Assembly: GCA_002415855.1 (NCBI GenBank)
Contig: DIAS01000185.1
Coordinates: forward strand, 1,048 to 31,464
Source: Bacteroidales bacterium UBA5072
GTDB lineage: Bacteria > Bacteroidota > Bacteroidia > Bacteroidales > UBA10428
Direction of reading: 5' to 3'
Length of the DNA: 30,417 bases
Made by a program: the position numbers and the translations under genes
Notes under the pieces: generated by a model
Seen by the model: only the letters and a program-made list of their open reading frames with translations
The model's database searches: none
What the model was told of the DNA's origin: nothing
Shown here: positions 8,390 to 17,161 of the stretch, in pieces
How the letters are laid out: every line of letters begins with the position of its first letter
Numbering within the stretch: the first letter of the stretch is position 1

Positions 8390-9509
8390 AATGCTGCCGA
8401 TATGGATCGTTGCCTTGACCTTTACTGCCTGCATCGAGACCTACAATCCAAAAATCGATGATTATCTTGACCTGCCTGTTGTTGAGGGTACAATAACCAA
8501 TGAACCAGGACCTTATTACGTCAGGCTTTCCCGGTCAATTGCCCTGGAGAACATGGGATTAACACCCATAAGGCACGCTCAGGTTATTATCTCAGATGAC
8601 GCCGGCCATGAAGAAAGGCTGACTGAACAGGAACCGGGGATCTATGCAACACTTCCTGCAGGCATCAGGGGAGAAATCGGACGGAAATACAGGATCACCA
8701 TTGAAACAGAAGGCAAAACGTACCAGTCAGCTTATGAAGAACTTCAGGAACCTGTTGGCATCGATTCGGTATATGCACAAACTGAATACCGGGAAACCTC
8801 GGATGGCCAGGAGGCCGGATTGCAGTTTTATGTCAACGCTGAGAATTTACAGGGTATTGAAAGACAATTCCTTTGGACCATAACGGAAACCTATGAATTC
8901 CATTCGGAATTTAAGCTCGATTATATTTACTACAGGATTGACAGCATTGTCAAAAACTATGGCGATTCAGGAGAGGTTTGCTGGCACACTTACCTGCTGC
9001 CCGAAACGTATGACTTTTCTACCGAATACCAGAGTGATCCGGTGGTAAGGAATTTTCCGCTGCATTATGTAAGTACCAAAACCAACAGGATATCAGTAAG
9101 ATATAGTGTACTGATACGACAAATGACCATATCCGAAGAAGCCTACCGTTTCTGGCATGAGGTTAAGAAAATGAACGAGGAATCAGGCTCCCTGTATACC
9201 AGACAGCCGTATCAGATCCGGGGAAACCTCACTAACTCCAGCAACCCCGATGACATAATATTGGGATACTTTATTACTGCAGGTGTTTCCACAAAAAGGA
9301 TCTTTGTCGACAGGCCCGACCTCCCCTTTGATTATACAGAATGTCACCCTGCAACAGATGTTCTTACAAGCGGTAATCCCAATGATCTTAGGTTTCCGTT
9401 GTATGCCACGATCTTGCCATCGGGAGAAGAAGGATTTTCACCCCTGTATTGTTTCGATTGTGTTCTCCAGGGCGGGACCGAGCAAAAACCTTATTTCTGG
9501 GAGGAATAA
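8379..9509 (+). CDS. DUF4249 family lipoprotein, receptor partner
   Basis: A 376-residue protein. Residues 1-17 are hydrophobic and end at Cys18 (TFTAC), a lipoprotein signal, followed by IETYNPKIDDYLDLPVVEGTITNE. That opening, with early beta-rich LPVVEGTITN and YYVRLSRS strands, is typical of DUF4249 proteins, which in Bacteroidota are regularly encoded next to TonB-dependent receptors. The biochemical function of DUF4249 is not established to my knowledge; a substrate-capturing or lid-like surface lipoprotein is inference from co-occurrence. The C-terminus carries paired Cys residues (YCFDC). The gene starts inside the receptor gene (ATG 8379, receptor stop 8387-8389), and its stop overlaps the next start as TAATG, so all three should be made together. 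Confidence 0.85.
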   Translation: MRIRMLPIWIVALTFTACIETYNPKIDDYLDLPVVEGTITNEPGPYYVRLSRSIALENMGLTPIRHAQVIISDDAGHEERLTEQEPGIYATLPAGIRGEIGRKYRITIETEGKTYQSAYEELQEPVGIDSVYAQTEYRETSDGQEAGLQFYVNAENLQGIERQFLWTITETYEFHSEFKLDYIYYRIDSIVKNYGDSGEVCWHTYLLPETYDFSTEYQSDPVVRNFPLHYVSTKTNRISVRYSVLIRQMTISEEAYRFWHEVKKMNEESGSLYTRQPYQIRGNLTNSSNPDDIILGYFITAGVSTKRIFVDRPDLPFDYTECHPATDVLTSGNPNDLRFPLYATILPSGEEGFSPLYCFDCVLQGGTEQKPYFWEE

Positions 9510-11839
9510 TGAAAAATCCCATCAGCTATAGGATCATTTTCCTGCTTCTGACGGTTAGCTTCAGCCAGATGCATGTTTACAGCCAGGTAAGAACTTCTCA
9601 GTCAGATGACGTGTATTACGCTGAGAATCTGGAACTCATTACAGACCGTGTGCTTTATATTGCAGGGGAAAAGATCTGGTTTAAGGTTGACTGCTCTGAC
9701 AAGGGTGGAAATGCCTCAACTGTCCTGAGCAGGATCGTTTACCTGGAACTTTATGATCAGAACGCCACGGCAGTATCCAAAGGAAAGTTCAGGTTGACCG
9801 AGGGTAAAGCGACCGGTTTCCTGGAAATACCTTCTTCCGTGATTACAGGATATTATTATATCAGGGCATATACGCAGTATTTAAGAAATCTCCCCCCGTA
9901 TTCCTGTCCGTCTTCCCTGGTGACTGTCATAAATCCGGGCAAACCGCCATCTGAAAGCGAGACCGTTTCCGAGGACAAGCTGCTTGTTGTCCCCGAGGGC
10001 GGAAAATTACTGGCCGGAAAAGCTTCCCGGGTTGCCTTGCGGGTAGATCCCGCTCTCAATAAAAAAATCCGGAAATCCGTTGTTACAGACAACCAGGGTC
10101 GGGAACTGGTGCAAGTGCAGCTTTATGCCAGCGGTATGGCGATGTTTGAGTTCACACCTGAAACCGGTGGTCAGTATTTTGTAAAGCTTTCCCTGGATGA
10201 CGGGGAAACTATTCAGGAATTGCTCCCAGCGGTACTCACAAACGGCATGGCTTTGCACGCGGAATGCAAAGAGAATAGTCTGAGAATTGAACTTGTTGCC
10301 GTTGCCCTGCCAGGTTATGAGGCAACCGACAATTACATGATTGAGATCAGATCACAGGCATTTGAAAACCTGCTGACAAGGCAGATAAAACCAGGGGGTT
10401 CTGTTGAGATCCCTGTGAATCAGCTTGTCGGGGGGATCCTTTATGTTTCATTGACAGATTCAAATAACGAGGTTATCGATATTTCACCGGTCTATGTCCC
10501 TGTTGAAACAGGAAGGGATATTCAGATCAACAAAAGCAAGGAGGTTTATGCCCGCAGGGAACTGGTTGATCTTGACATCAGCTTTCCGGAAAAGCCTGCG
10601 GGCAAAAACAATTACATGATCTCAGTTACGAAAAAAGGAACAGGAAATGAATCAGGGAATCTGTTGCCTGCTTCCCTAACATACAATCCGGCACTGCTTT
10701 CCAACTACCTGAATACCGCCGTCATGCATCCCGATTCACTCAAAGATCAGGTCGATATCGCGCTGATCCTCCAGGCTGCTTTTTTCCGCCAAACGGCGTT
10801 CCGTGAAAGCATAAAGCATGAAAATACCCTGTGGTTGCCTGAAACCCGGGATATAAGCATCAGCGGGAAAGTAATTGATAGCAGAACCAAGGGTCCCCTG
10901 AAAGATATTATGGTCTATGCCTCGGTCTTATCAGGCAGCAATCAGGTCCATATCAGCAAAACTAACCCGGAAGGGGAATTTTACTTTACCTTAAATCACC
11001 TGACCGGGAAACAGCCGGTTTACATCTGCACAAAGCCTGTTGATAGTCTGCAGGTTGACATTCTGATCAACAACGATTTCTCCAATTATTATCCGGCAGC
11101 TGATTTTATTCCCCTGGAAATTGATACTTCAGACAGGGAACTGATTGAACAGTTGTACCTTAATTCCCAGTTAAACAAGGCTTTCCTGGTTCATGCAACA
11201 AAAACCGTGGATAATATCAGTTATTATCCCCTCTTAAAAAAGGACCAGGAAATCCGGGTTTATCTCAAAGACTTCATTGAAATACCGGTTCTGTCGGAGA
11301 TTTTTGATGAGATTGTACCTTTTGTATCCACCCGGAAGAAGAAAGACCAGTATTACCTGGGTGTCTTTGATGACAAGAACATGCAGGAGTATACCGATCC
11401 CCTTGTTCTCCTCGATGGCATGCCGGTGTTCGACATGAATAAGATCATGCGAATCTCACCGGAACTTGTTGATACCATAGGTGTAACCAACCGGCTTTGT
11501 TACCTGGGAGACTATTCGATGGGCGGGATCATCAACATCATCACCCATACGAAGAACTTTGCTGGGATCTCATTCCCTGAAGAATCCGTATTTATGGAAT
11601 ATGAGACCGTTTCTCCTGAAAGTTATCCGGTTTTTCCCGATCATGCTCTTTCCCTGGCAAACGACCGTAATCCCGATTTCCGCAATCTCCTGTATTGGAA
11701 CCCGTACCTTTCGGCGGAAAACGGAAAGGCAAAAATAAGCTTTTATACCTCCGATGACGCCGGTGATTATGAGGTCATCATCAGGGGAGAGGATGCAGGG
11801 ACAAGGTATTCAGGAAGAACAATGATCAGGGTCGAGTGA
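9509..11839 (+). CDS. Secreted MG2-like protein with TonB-plug-like segment
   Basis: A 776-residue protein from the ATG at 9509, chosen because it forms TAATG with the previous stop, has GAGGAA upstream, and begins with a proper signal peptide (to about residue 26, YSQ). An in-frame ATG at 9449 would place 20 residues ahead of it and lose the signal. Domains by eye: an MG2/alpha-2-macroglobulin-like sandwich (about 40-140, ITDRVLYIAGEKIWFKV, then GYYYIRAYTQYL), further beta-rich repeats, a carboxypeptidase-regulatory-like module (448-510), a plug-like stretch (about 629-680: PLVLLDGMPVFDMNKI, then YLGDYSMGGIINIITH), and a C-terminal sandwich (NLLYWNPYLSAENGKAKISF, 727-776). There is no beta-barrel, thioester or lipobox, so it is a periplasmic or surface-bound partner, not a pore. 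It probably works with the receptor and DUF4249 lipoprotein. Function unproven. Confidence 0.82.
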   Translation: MKNPISYRIIFLLLTVSFSQMHVYSQVRTSQSDDVYYAENLELITDRVLYIAGEKIWFKVDCSDKGGNASTVLSRIVYLELYDQNATAVSKGKFRLTEGKATGFLEIPSSVITGYYYIRAYTQYLRNLPPYSCPSSLVTVINPGKPPSESETVSEDKLLVVPEGGKLLAGKASRVALRVDPALNKKIRKSVVTDNQGRELVQVQLYASGMAMFEFTPETGGQYFVKLSLDDGETIQELLPAVLTNGMALHAECKENSLRIELVAVALPGYEATDNYMIEIRSQAFENLLTRQIKPGGSVEIPVNQLVGGILYVSLTDSNNEVIDISPVYVPVETGRDIQINKSKEVYARRELVDLDISFPEKPAGKNNYMISVTKKGTGNESGNLLPASLTYNPALLSNYLNTAVMHPDSLKDQVDIALILQAAFFRQTAFRESIKHENTLWLPETRDISISGKVIDSRTKGPLKDIMVYASVLSGSNQVHISKTNPEGEFYFTLNHLTGKQPVYICTKPVDSLQVDILINNDFSNYYPAADFIPLEIDTSDRELIEQLYLNSQLNKAFLVHATKTVDNISYYPLLKKDQEIRVYLKDFIEIPVLSEIFDEIVPFVSTRKKKDQYYLGVFDDKNMQEYTDPLVLLDGMPVFDMNKIMRISPELVDTIGVTNRLCYLGDYSMGGIINIITHTKNFAGISFPEESVFMEYETVSPESYPVFPDHALSLANDRNPDFRNLLYWNPYLSAENGKAKISFYTSDDAGDYEVIIRGEDAGTRYSGRTMIRVE

Positions 11840-11901
11840 GCGGTTTAATTATTTGAATTTCCCCGCTCACCCACTCTCCCACTCTCCCACTCTTCCACTC
11901 A
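11836..11901. repeat. Convergent intergenic hairpin plus tandem octamer repeats
   Basis: GTGAGCGG (11836-11843, containing the stop codon of the MG2-like gene) and CCGCTCAC (11863-11870) form a perfect 8-bp inverted repeat around a 19-nt AT-rich loop. Directly after it are three perfect tandem copies of CCCACTCT (11870-11893) and a degenerate fourth, in a pyrimidine-only tract. The site lies between two convergent genes and may help end transcription, though no T-run is present. The octamers look like a short slippage-prone repeat. Confidence 0.55.
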
Positions 11902-11919
11902 CCAATTCCTTTCTTCTCC

Positions 11920-14900
11920 TCAATTCCTTACCATCCTCACCGGTCCTAGTAAACCCGAAGGCAACAGCGGAGAATTAGCCCGGTAAAAAGGCATGGTGGT
12001 ATAGGTCACCCTTGCAGCCCCTGGTTGCTGATCGCCGATCAGCCTATTCACCCAGAGGTTGGTCACCTTTATTTCCACGACATTTTCACCTTGTTTCAGG
12101 ACTTCGGTCACATTGACGCGGAAAGGTTGTTTCCAAACAATACCAAGTGATTTACCGTTGACGATCACCTCGGCCAGATTCTTCACATCGCCCAGGTCGA
12201 GCCACAGCTGAGCTCCTTCCTGAAACCACTCAGCCGGTGCTCCGATGGTTTTTGTATAGGTACCCGTTCCCGAGAAATACTTAACTCCTTTGTCCGAATT
12301 GTCATTCCAGGCTGTGAGCGCATCAAATGTTGCCTCTGCCGGTGCTCCGCGGTTTTCCTGGAAGCTAACCTTCCAGGGACCTTCAACTACAGCAAGTTCT
12401 TTATCCGCCTGAATTTCAATTGTTCTTGAAGTCGATTTCGCTTTATTGCGAAAAACCACAAACACAGCATCATGAGGTACCAGGTGAAGCGGCACCTTTG
12501 TCAGGCCGTCGGCAATGCTGTAGGAAGCCTGTTCGATTTTCCCGGTTTCGGGATGCCAGATCTCGGCTTCCTTGCCTTCGACGCGGAAGGTGGCCTCCAG
12601 GTCTTCAACCCGGTTGTTGCGGTTGTTGATCCAGTAGAATTCAACCTGTTCCATCTTGCGGTGGACGAACATAAGGTTCGTATTGTCCTGTGGCCTAGTA
12701 TACTGGAAATCGGGCATGACTTCCAGCGATTTCAATACATCAGTCAAGCTTTGTCCTGCATATACCTTGCCCTTGCCTACCACATTCACACCATTTTCAT
12801 TTGCCCAAAGCTGAGCGGTAAGTGTTGCGAATTCCTGCTGGTTATCGCTGAGGCTGGGCGTGCCAACTGGTTTGGGACCTGCAACAATAGCACCGGCATT
12901 CACCAGTTCGGAAATCTTGCGCAGCACAGGCAAAGACATCTGCGTGCTGTTGGCATCGAGTGCCAGTACGCGGTAATTCATACCACTTGGTGTGGTAATC
13001 CGGCCTTTACTGGCTGAAAGCAGATTGATCAAAGCGTCGGCGTTCACGAAATCATAGTTAAAGCCTTCGGGAATTGCGGGGAGCTTTTCACCAAACAAAG
13101 CCGTGATATTATTGTCTTCACCGTAGAAATATGCAACATCAGCCACGAATTCTCCCTGTTGCAGCATGTAGCAACTGCGTGCCAGGTAAGTCATCCAGGG
13201 ACCGGCCTGTTCCGCCCAGGTCTCATGCCGTGTGAACCATTGGCCAAAGGGACCGAGGCCGAGACCGGGAATTTTATCATCGACAGGCTGGTGAACCGAA
13301 GTGTGAATAACAAAACGATTCAGTCCGTTTGCCAATTCCATGTCTGCCGTAGGTTTCAGCAATTCAGGCGACCAGGCCCAGGCGCTTCCGATGGCAGTCA
13401 TGGATTCCGCTGCCACCAGGTTTTGGCCGTATATGTGGGCCACGGAGGCCGACTCACGAACATCAGCCTTATAGCGGGTTGCTACTTCGGTTCCCGGGTC
13501 AAGTCCGCCCGGTGTCCAGGTTGCGCTCATGGGAACGGCTGCTTTTCGTTTCACCTCCATGCCGTCGCCGATAAAAGCGCGCCCGCTTTCATGCGATTCC
13601 GTGTAACGGGCCATACCTCTTTCCTTCAGGATATCCGTAAGCTGATCATAATGGTTTTCAGCCGTAAGGTCTCCGATGGTCTTACGGAAGTCCCACAGGA
13701 AACGTTCGCTGGCCTCGGCACTTTCCACAATATGTCCTGTCAGTACAGGCAACCAGGGCAACATATCGTACTCGCGGCGTTTGGCAAATTCTGCCATCAT
13801 GTCATCCGTCCAGTTCTGCGTGCCGGCTTCCCAACTGTCGGTTATCACGTATTGCAGTCCTTTTGAGCCCATCAAACCCCCGGTGGCATCTTTGTACTGG
13901 TCGAGGTAATTGTTAAAATAGGCCTTGACATGACCGGCATTAAGTTTGTCGACTTCCAGTCCTGTTGCTTCGGGTGATGCCGGTGAGTTCTTATGTCCTG
14001 TGAGTGAATAACCCAGGCGTATAACGTTCCAGTTTCCGGCTGGTGGCGTCCATTCGAGTGTACCATCGGATTTCATCATGGAAGTCAGGTCGATCACATC
14101 CGCTTTTTTTATGGCTTCATCCGGACTCACTGCCGGAGTCAGGGCGGTGTAAAGGTCGGTTGCGGTAGTGAAGGCTGCCTTTTCTTCGAAGCGGTTAATC
14201 CGGGCTAACTTGTGTAAAACAATTTCGGCAATTTGTGTACCTTCCGGTGCTTTTGGCATTGCTCCAATGTCAAATCCGAAAGCGGCACCGATGTTAAAGG
14301 GCGGCTGCGGTGTCGGTGTTTTCCAGGTGAACCTGAAATATTTGGCAGTGACAGGATCGAAGGTCAGTGTTTTTTGTTCCACTCCGCCGGGTGATATATC
14401 CAGGATCTTCCTGAATGTCTTTCCATCATCACTGACTTCAAGAGCACGGTTGTTGGGATCAGCACCGAATCCAAACATGCCACTGAAACCTCCGCCGACA
14501 ATGGTCAGTGCCTGCATCGCCTCGGGCCGGGCAAATTCAAACTGGATCCAGGCGTTTTCACCGGGTTTGGTGTATGGCAGCAGGGTGGAAGTGGTCAAAT
14601 CACCATCGGTAAGGGCGGCGAGACTAAATTTACCGCCGCTGGAAGTTATGGTAGGATTCAGGGAAGCCAGTGATACATCACCCTCCGGGATACGGTATGC
14701 CACAACGGCAGCATCGGCATAAAACTCCGGCTGAGGTGCTTCTTGCTGACCAGTCAAGGAAAATGCTTCCCTCATCAACAAGTTCTGGAACGGACCTGTT
14801 ACAGAGGGTGGTTTGGGCAATTTGTCCGCGAAGGGTTTTCCTCCCTCGATCCGGGTTTCACTCCATACAAGTTTCTTCATCGCCTGTTCGGGTTTCACCC

Positions 14901-15300
14901 AGGGGCCTCCGCTTTCACTCCATCCGGGAGAACCTGCAATGGCCATTTCCAGTCCGAGGGAATCGGCCAGTTTGGTGGTGAACAGAAAAGCATCTTTCCA
15001 TTCTGGTGTCATGTATACCAGTCTTTTATCCACAATCTGTGGTGTCATCAGGGCGGCATCAAAATTCTGGAAACCGCCGATACCCACCCGGTGCATCCAT
15101 TCCAGATCGGCCCGGATGCCCTCTTTGGTGATGTTACCATTCATCCAGTGCCACCAGACCCGGGGTTTGGCACTTTCAGGAGGATTGAGGAATCCGGCTT
15201 CGAGGTTGGCACTTTCTTCGGAAGGGCCTTTACAATTCACCATGGCCAGGCATGTTACTATAACAAGCCAAACAGCAGCTGTTTTACTATACCGCATCAT
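11920..15300 (-). CDS. GH106-type alpha-L-rhamnosidase, lipoprotein
   Basis: A 1126-residue protein. The N-terminus (hydrophobic to about residue 20, then VNC23-KGPSEES) resembles a lipoprotein signal, though Asn before Cys is unusual; acidic residues just after Cys hint at surface export. The GH106 family opening is present: PRVWWHWMNGNITKEGIRADLEWMHRVG (47-73) starting a TIM barrel, with a discoidin-like sandwich inserted at about 190-345 (LAALTDGDLTTSTLLPYTKPG, then WIQFEFARPEAMQAL). The C-terminal jelly roll (about 1040-1095, LWLDLGDVKNLAEVIVNGKSLG then FRVNVTEVLKQGENVVEIKV) is the usual GH106 accessory domain. Length is normal for the family. It removes terminal alpha-L-rhamnose from glycans such as rhamnogalacturonan or flavonoid glycosides; which one is unknown. 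It is divergent from the Gfo/Idh/MocA gene and shares its palindromic control region. Confidence 0.88.
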   Translation of the reverse strand: MMRYSKTAAVWLVIVTCLAMVNCKGPSEESANLEAGFLNPPESAKPRVWWHWMNGNITKEGIRADLEWMHRVGIGGFQNFDAALMTPQIVDKRLVYMTPEWKDAFLFTTKLADSLGLEMAIAGSPGWSESGGPWVKPEQAMKKLVWSETRIEGGKPFADKLPKPPSVTGPFQNLLMREAFSLTGQQEAPQPEFYADAAVVAYRIPEGDVSLASLNPTITSSGGKFSLAALTDGDLTTSTLLPYTKPGENAWIQFEFARPEAMQALTIVGGGFSGMFGFGADPNNRALEVSDDGKTFRKILDISPGGVEQKTLTFDPVTAKYFRFTWKTPTPQPPFNIGAAFGFDIGAMPKAPEGTQIAEIVLHKLARINRFEEKAAFTTATDLYTALTPAVSPDEAIKKADVIDLTSMMKSDGTLEWTPPAGNWNVIRLGYSLTGHKNSPASPEATGLEVDKLNAGHVKAYFNNYLDQYKDATGGLMGSKGLQYVITDSWEAGTQNWTDDMMAEFAKRREYDMLPWLPVLTGHIVESAEASERFLWDFRKTIGDLTAENHYDQLTDILKERGMARYTESHESGRAFIGDGMEVKRKAAVPMSATWTPGGLDPGTEVATRYKADVRESASVAHIYGQNLVAAESMTAIGSAWAWSPELLKPTADMELANGLNRFVIHTSVHQPVDDKIPGLGLGPFGQWFTRHETWAEQAGPWMTYLARSCYMLQQGEFVADVAYFYGEDNNITALFGEKLPAIPEGFNYDFVNADALINLLSASKGRITTPSGMNYRVLALDANSTQMSLPVLRKISELVNAGAIVAGPKPVGTPSLSDNQQEFATLTAQLWANENGVNVVGKGKVYAGQSLTDVLKSLEVMPDFQYTRPQDNTNLMFVHRKMEQVEFYWINNRNNRVEDLEATFRVEGKEAEIWHPETGKIEQASYSIADGLTKVPLHLVPHDAVFVVFRNKAKSTSRTIEIQADKELAVVEGPWKVSFQENRGAPAEATFDALTAWNDNSDKGVKYFSGTGTYTKTIGAPAEWFQEGAQLWLDLGDVKNLAEVIVNGKSLGIVWKQPFRVNVTEVLKQGENVVEIKVTNLWVNRLIGDQQPGAARVTYTTMPFYRANSPLLPSGLLGPVRMVRN

Positions 15301-15324
15301 TTTTTTTGTTTATTGAATTTCTTA

Positions 15325-15356
15325 TAAAAATAAGATTCATTTCATTGGAGGTCAAT
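15325..15356 (-). promoter_or_regulatory. Candidate promoter of the GH106 gene
   Basis: On the minus strand, ATTG (complement of 15353-15356) lies 20 nt before TATTTTTA (complement of 15325-15332), close to the Bacteroidota -33 TTTG and -7 TAnnTTTG pattern, each with one mismatch. It lies about 25-55 bp before the ATG and immediately downstream of the palindrome cluster, as expected if a regulator bound there acts on this promoter. Confidence 0.3.
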
Positions 15357-15360
15357 ATAG

Positions 15361-15397
15361 AAAATGGCCATTTTTATATATAAAATGGCCAGGCCAT
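15361..15397. promoter_or_regulatory. Operator-like cluster of TGGCCA palindromes in divergent region
   Basis: AAAATGGCCATTTT (15361-15374) is a perfect 14-bp palindrome. TGGCCATTTT (15365-15374) and AAAATGGCCA (15382-15391) form a perfect 10-bp inverted repeat around a 7-nt TATATAT spacer. AAAATGGCCA also recurs as a direct repeat 21 bp apart (two helical turns), and ATGGCC-A-GGCCAT (15385-15397) is a further perfect palindrome. This lies in the 206-bp gap between the GH106 and Gfo/Idh/MocA starts. It looks like a binding site for a dimeric or tetrameric regulator controlling both genes; the regulator is not identified in the window. Confidence 0.6.
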
Positions 15398-15506
15398 GCT
15401 TTAGTATTTTGAAATTTAAAGAGAATGCCATACCTTCAGAAAACGTTCTTTTACAGCTTCAGGATACAAGTTTTAGCAGGTATAATTCATCTTAAATGAC
15501 AAAAAA

Positions 15507-17138
15507 ATGGACAAAGAAGATTTTGGAAAAAATGATCCGAAAGGCAAAGCCTTTTCACGCAGGAGCTTTTTAAAAGCGACAACGGCAGCATCTGCCGTAT
15601 TCACTATTATTCCCAGTGTGGCCATGGGGAAAAAACTGGGACATCAGGCGCCCAGTGATACGTTGAATGTTGCGCTTGTGGGTGCCGGCAATCAGGGTTC
15701 GGGTGACATCAGCAGTATTTGCAAACCAGAGGTCGACAGTGCGGCACAGAATATGTTTGCAATGACCTCTAAGCCAGGTACTGAAAAACTGGTGGCGATC
15801 TGCGACGTTGACTGGGGATACGGACCCGTGCAGTCGACCTTCCAGAAGTTCCCGGGTGCCAGGCAGTATAAGGACTGGAGGATCATGTTTGATGAAATGG
15901 GGAAATCCATTGATGCCGTGGTTGTTGCCACTGCTGACCATAGTCATGCCAATCCCAGCGCTACAGCTATGACACTCGGTAAACATGTGTATTGCGAAAA
16001 GCCTTTGACACATACCATTTACGAATCGCGGTTGCTCACCAGGCTGGCAAAAAAATACAACGTGGCCACGCAGATGGGCAACCAGGGTTCTTCCGGCGAT
16101 GGCGTACGCCAGGCATGTGCCTGGGCCTGGGCTGGTGAAATAGGTGAGGTTCGTAAGGTTGATGTTTGGTCCAGCCGTCCCATCTGGCCGCAAGGCCTGG
16201 ACACGCCCGCTGATGTCCAGAAAGTGCCCAAGACACTTGACTGGAACCTGTGGATAGCCCACATGCCTTTCCGTGCTTATAACAACGCTTACCATCCCTG
16301 GAACTTTCGCGGTTGGTGGGACTTCGGTACAGGAGCATTTGGCGATATGGCCTGTCATAACATGCATCCGGTATTCAAAGTTTTGCAGCTGGGTTACCCG
16401 ACCAAAGTTCAGGGACAGTCAACCCAACTCAAGAAAGATGCCTGTCCGCATGCCCAGATCGTGAAGATGATATTCCCGGAACGTCCCAACCTTCCGAGGA
16501 TGGCCATGCCCGAGGTAGAAGTCACCTGGTATGACGGTGGCTTCCACGCCATGATCCCCCCTGTTCTCCCTGAAGGAAAGACCTGGCAGGGTGAAGGTTG
16601 CGCGCTTTATGGGACAAAAGATACCCTTGTGCTGGGCAGCCATGGCAGCGATGCATACCTTCTTTCCGGAAAAACACCCAAGTCTCCCGAGGTGTTGCGA
16701 GTTGTTCCCGAAAACAACCATTACCTCGATTGGGTCAGTGCATGCAAGGATCCTGATCTGCGCAACAAGATCGCTTCTCACTTCGGTGAAGCAGGTCCTT
16801 TCAATGAGATCGTACTGATGGGTGTTCTGGCTGTTCGCCTGGAGAAGCTCGGCAGGATCCTGGAATGGGATGGCCCGAATATGCAGTTTACCAATATTAC
16901 CGATACGGAAAAAGTTTCCATCTGGTCGGAAATGTTTGACATCGGCAAAATGATGGCTGCCGCAAATGCTGCTGCCAAATCGGCCGGCGGTGCAGCCCCT
17001 AAGGGTGCGGCTCCTGCTGCCATGCCCGGAATGCCCGGCTATGAGGATCCGAGTGCTGTGAATGCCAAAGAATTCGTTGCAACACTGGTGAAACACCAGT
17101 ACCTTAACGGATTCAAATTGCCCGATATGCCAGCTTAA
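15507..17138 (+). CDS. Tat-exported Gfo/Idh/MocA family protein
   Basis: A 543-residue protein. SRRSFLK (17-23) followed by TTAASAVFTIIPS is a twin-arginine signal, so the folded, probably NAD(P)-loaded enzyme is exported. A Rossmann fold is marked by ALVGAGNQGSGD (56-67), and the family signature EKP is at 164-166 (YCEKPLTHT). WDFGTGAFGDMACHNMHP (271-288) is the conserved active-site segment of this branch, with His284. Family members oxidise or reduce sugars at one carbon; a relative, GH109, uses NAD for glycoside cleavage by the same fold, so either activity is possible here. An Ala/Gly/Pro-rich stretch (about 484-511) separates the core from the last 30 residues. It is divergent from the rhamnosidase gene with shared palindromes, suggesting a joint sugar pathway. 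A bidirectional terminator follows 27 bp downstream. Confidence 0.88.
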   Translation: MDKEDFGKNDPKGKAFSRRSFLKATTAASAVFTIIPSVAMGKKLGHQAPSDTLNVALVGAGNQGSGDISSICKPEVDSAAQNMFAMTSKPGTEKLVAICDVDWGYGPVQSTFQKFPGARQYKDWRIMFDEMGKSIDAVVVATADHSHANPSATAMTLGKHVYCEKPLTHTIYESRLLTRLAKKYNVATQMGNQGSSGDGVRQACAWAWAGEIGEVRKVDVWSSRPIWPQGLDTPADVQKVPKTLDWNLWIAHMPFRAYNNAYHPWNFRGWWDFGTGAFGDMACHNMHPVFKVLQLGYPTKVQGQSTQLKKDACPHAQIVKMIFPERPNLPRMAMPEVEVTWYDGGFHAMIPPVLPEGKTWQGEGCALYGTKDTLVLGSHGSDAYLLSGKTPKSPEVLRVVPENNHYLDWVSACKDPDLRNKIASHFGEAGPFNEIVLMGVLAVRLEKLGRILEWDGPNMQFTNITDTEKVSIWSEMFDIGKMMAAANAAAKSAGGAAPKGAAPAAMPGMPGYEDPSAVNAKEFVATLVKHQYLNGFKLPDMPA

Positions 17139-17161
17139 GCATTTCTGATTGTTGTCAACCA

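Noticed and set aside
9449..9508. An earlier in-frame start for the MG2-like protein.
   Set aside because: It would bury the signal peptide behind 20 polar residues. The TAATG junction with GAGGAA upstream favours 9509.
5591..9509. A SusC/SusD polysaccharide-utilisation pair.
   Set aside because: The lipoprotein is DUF4249-like in its N-terminus and too short for SusD, and no TPR-rich SusD features are visible.
13159..13866. A 235-codon plus-strand frame inside the rhamnosidase gene.
   Set aside because: It is antisense to the conserved GH106 barrel with no family features; a shadow frame.
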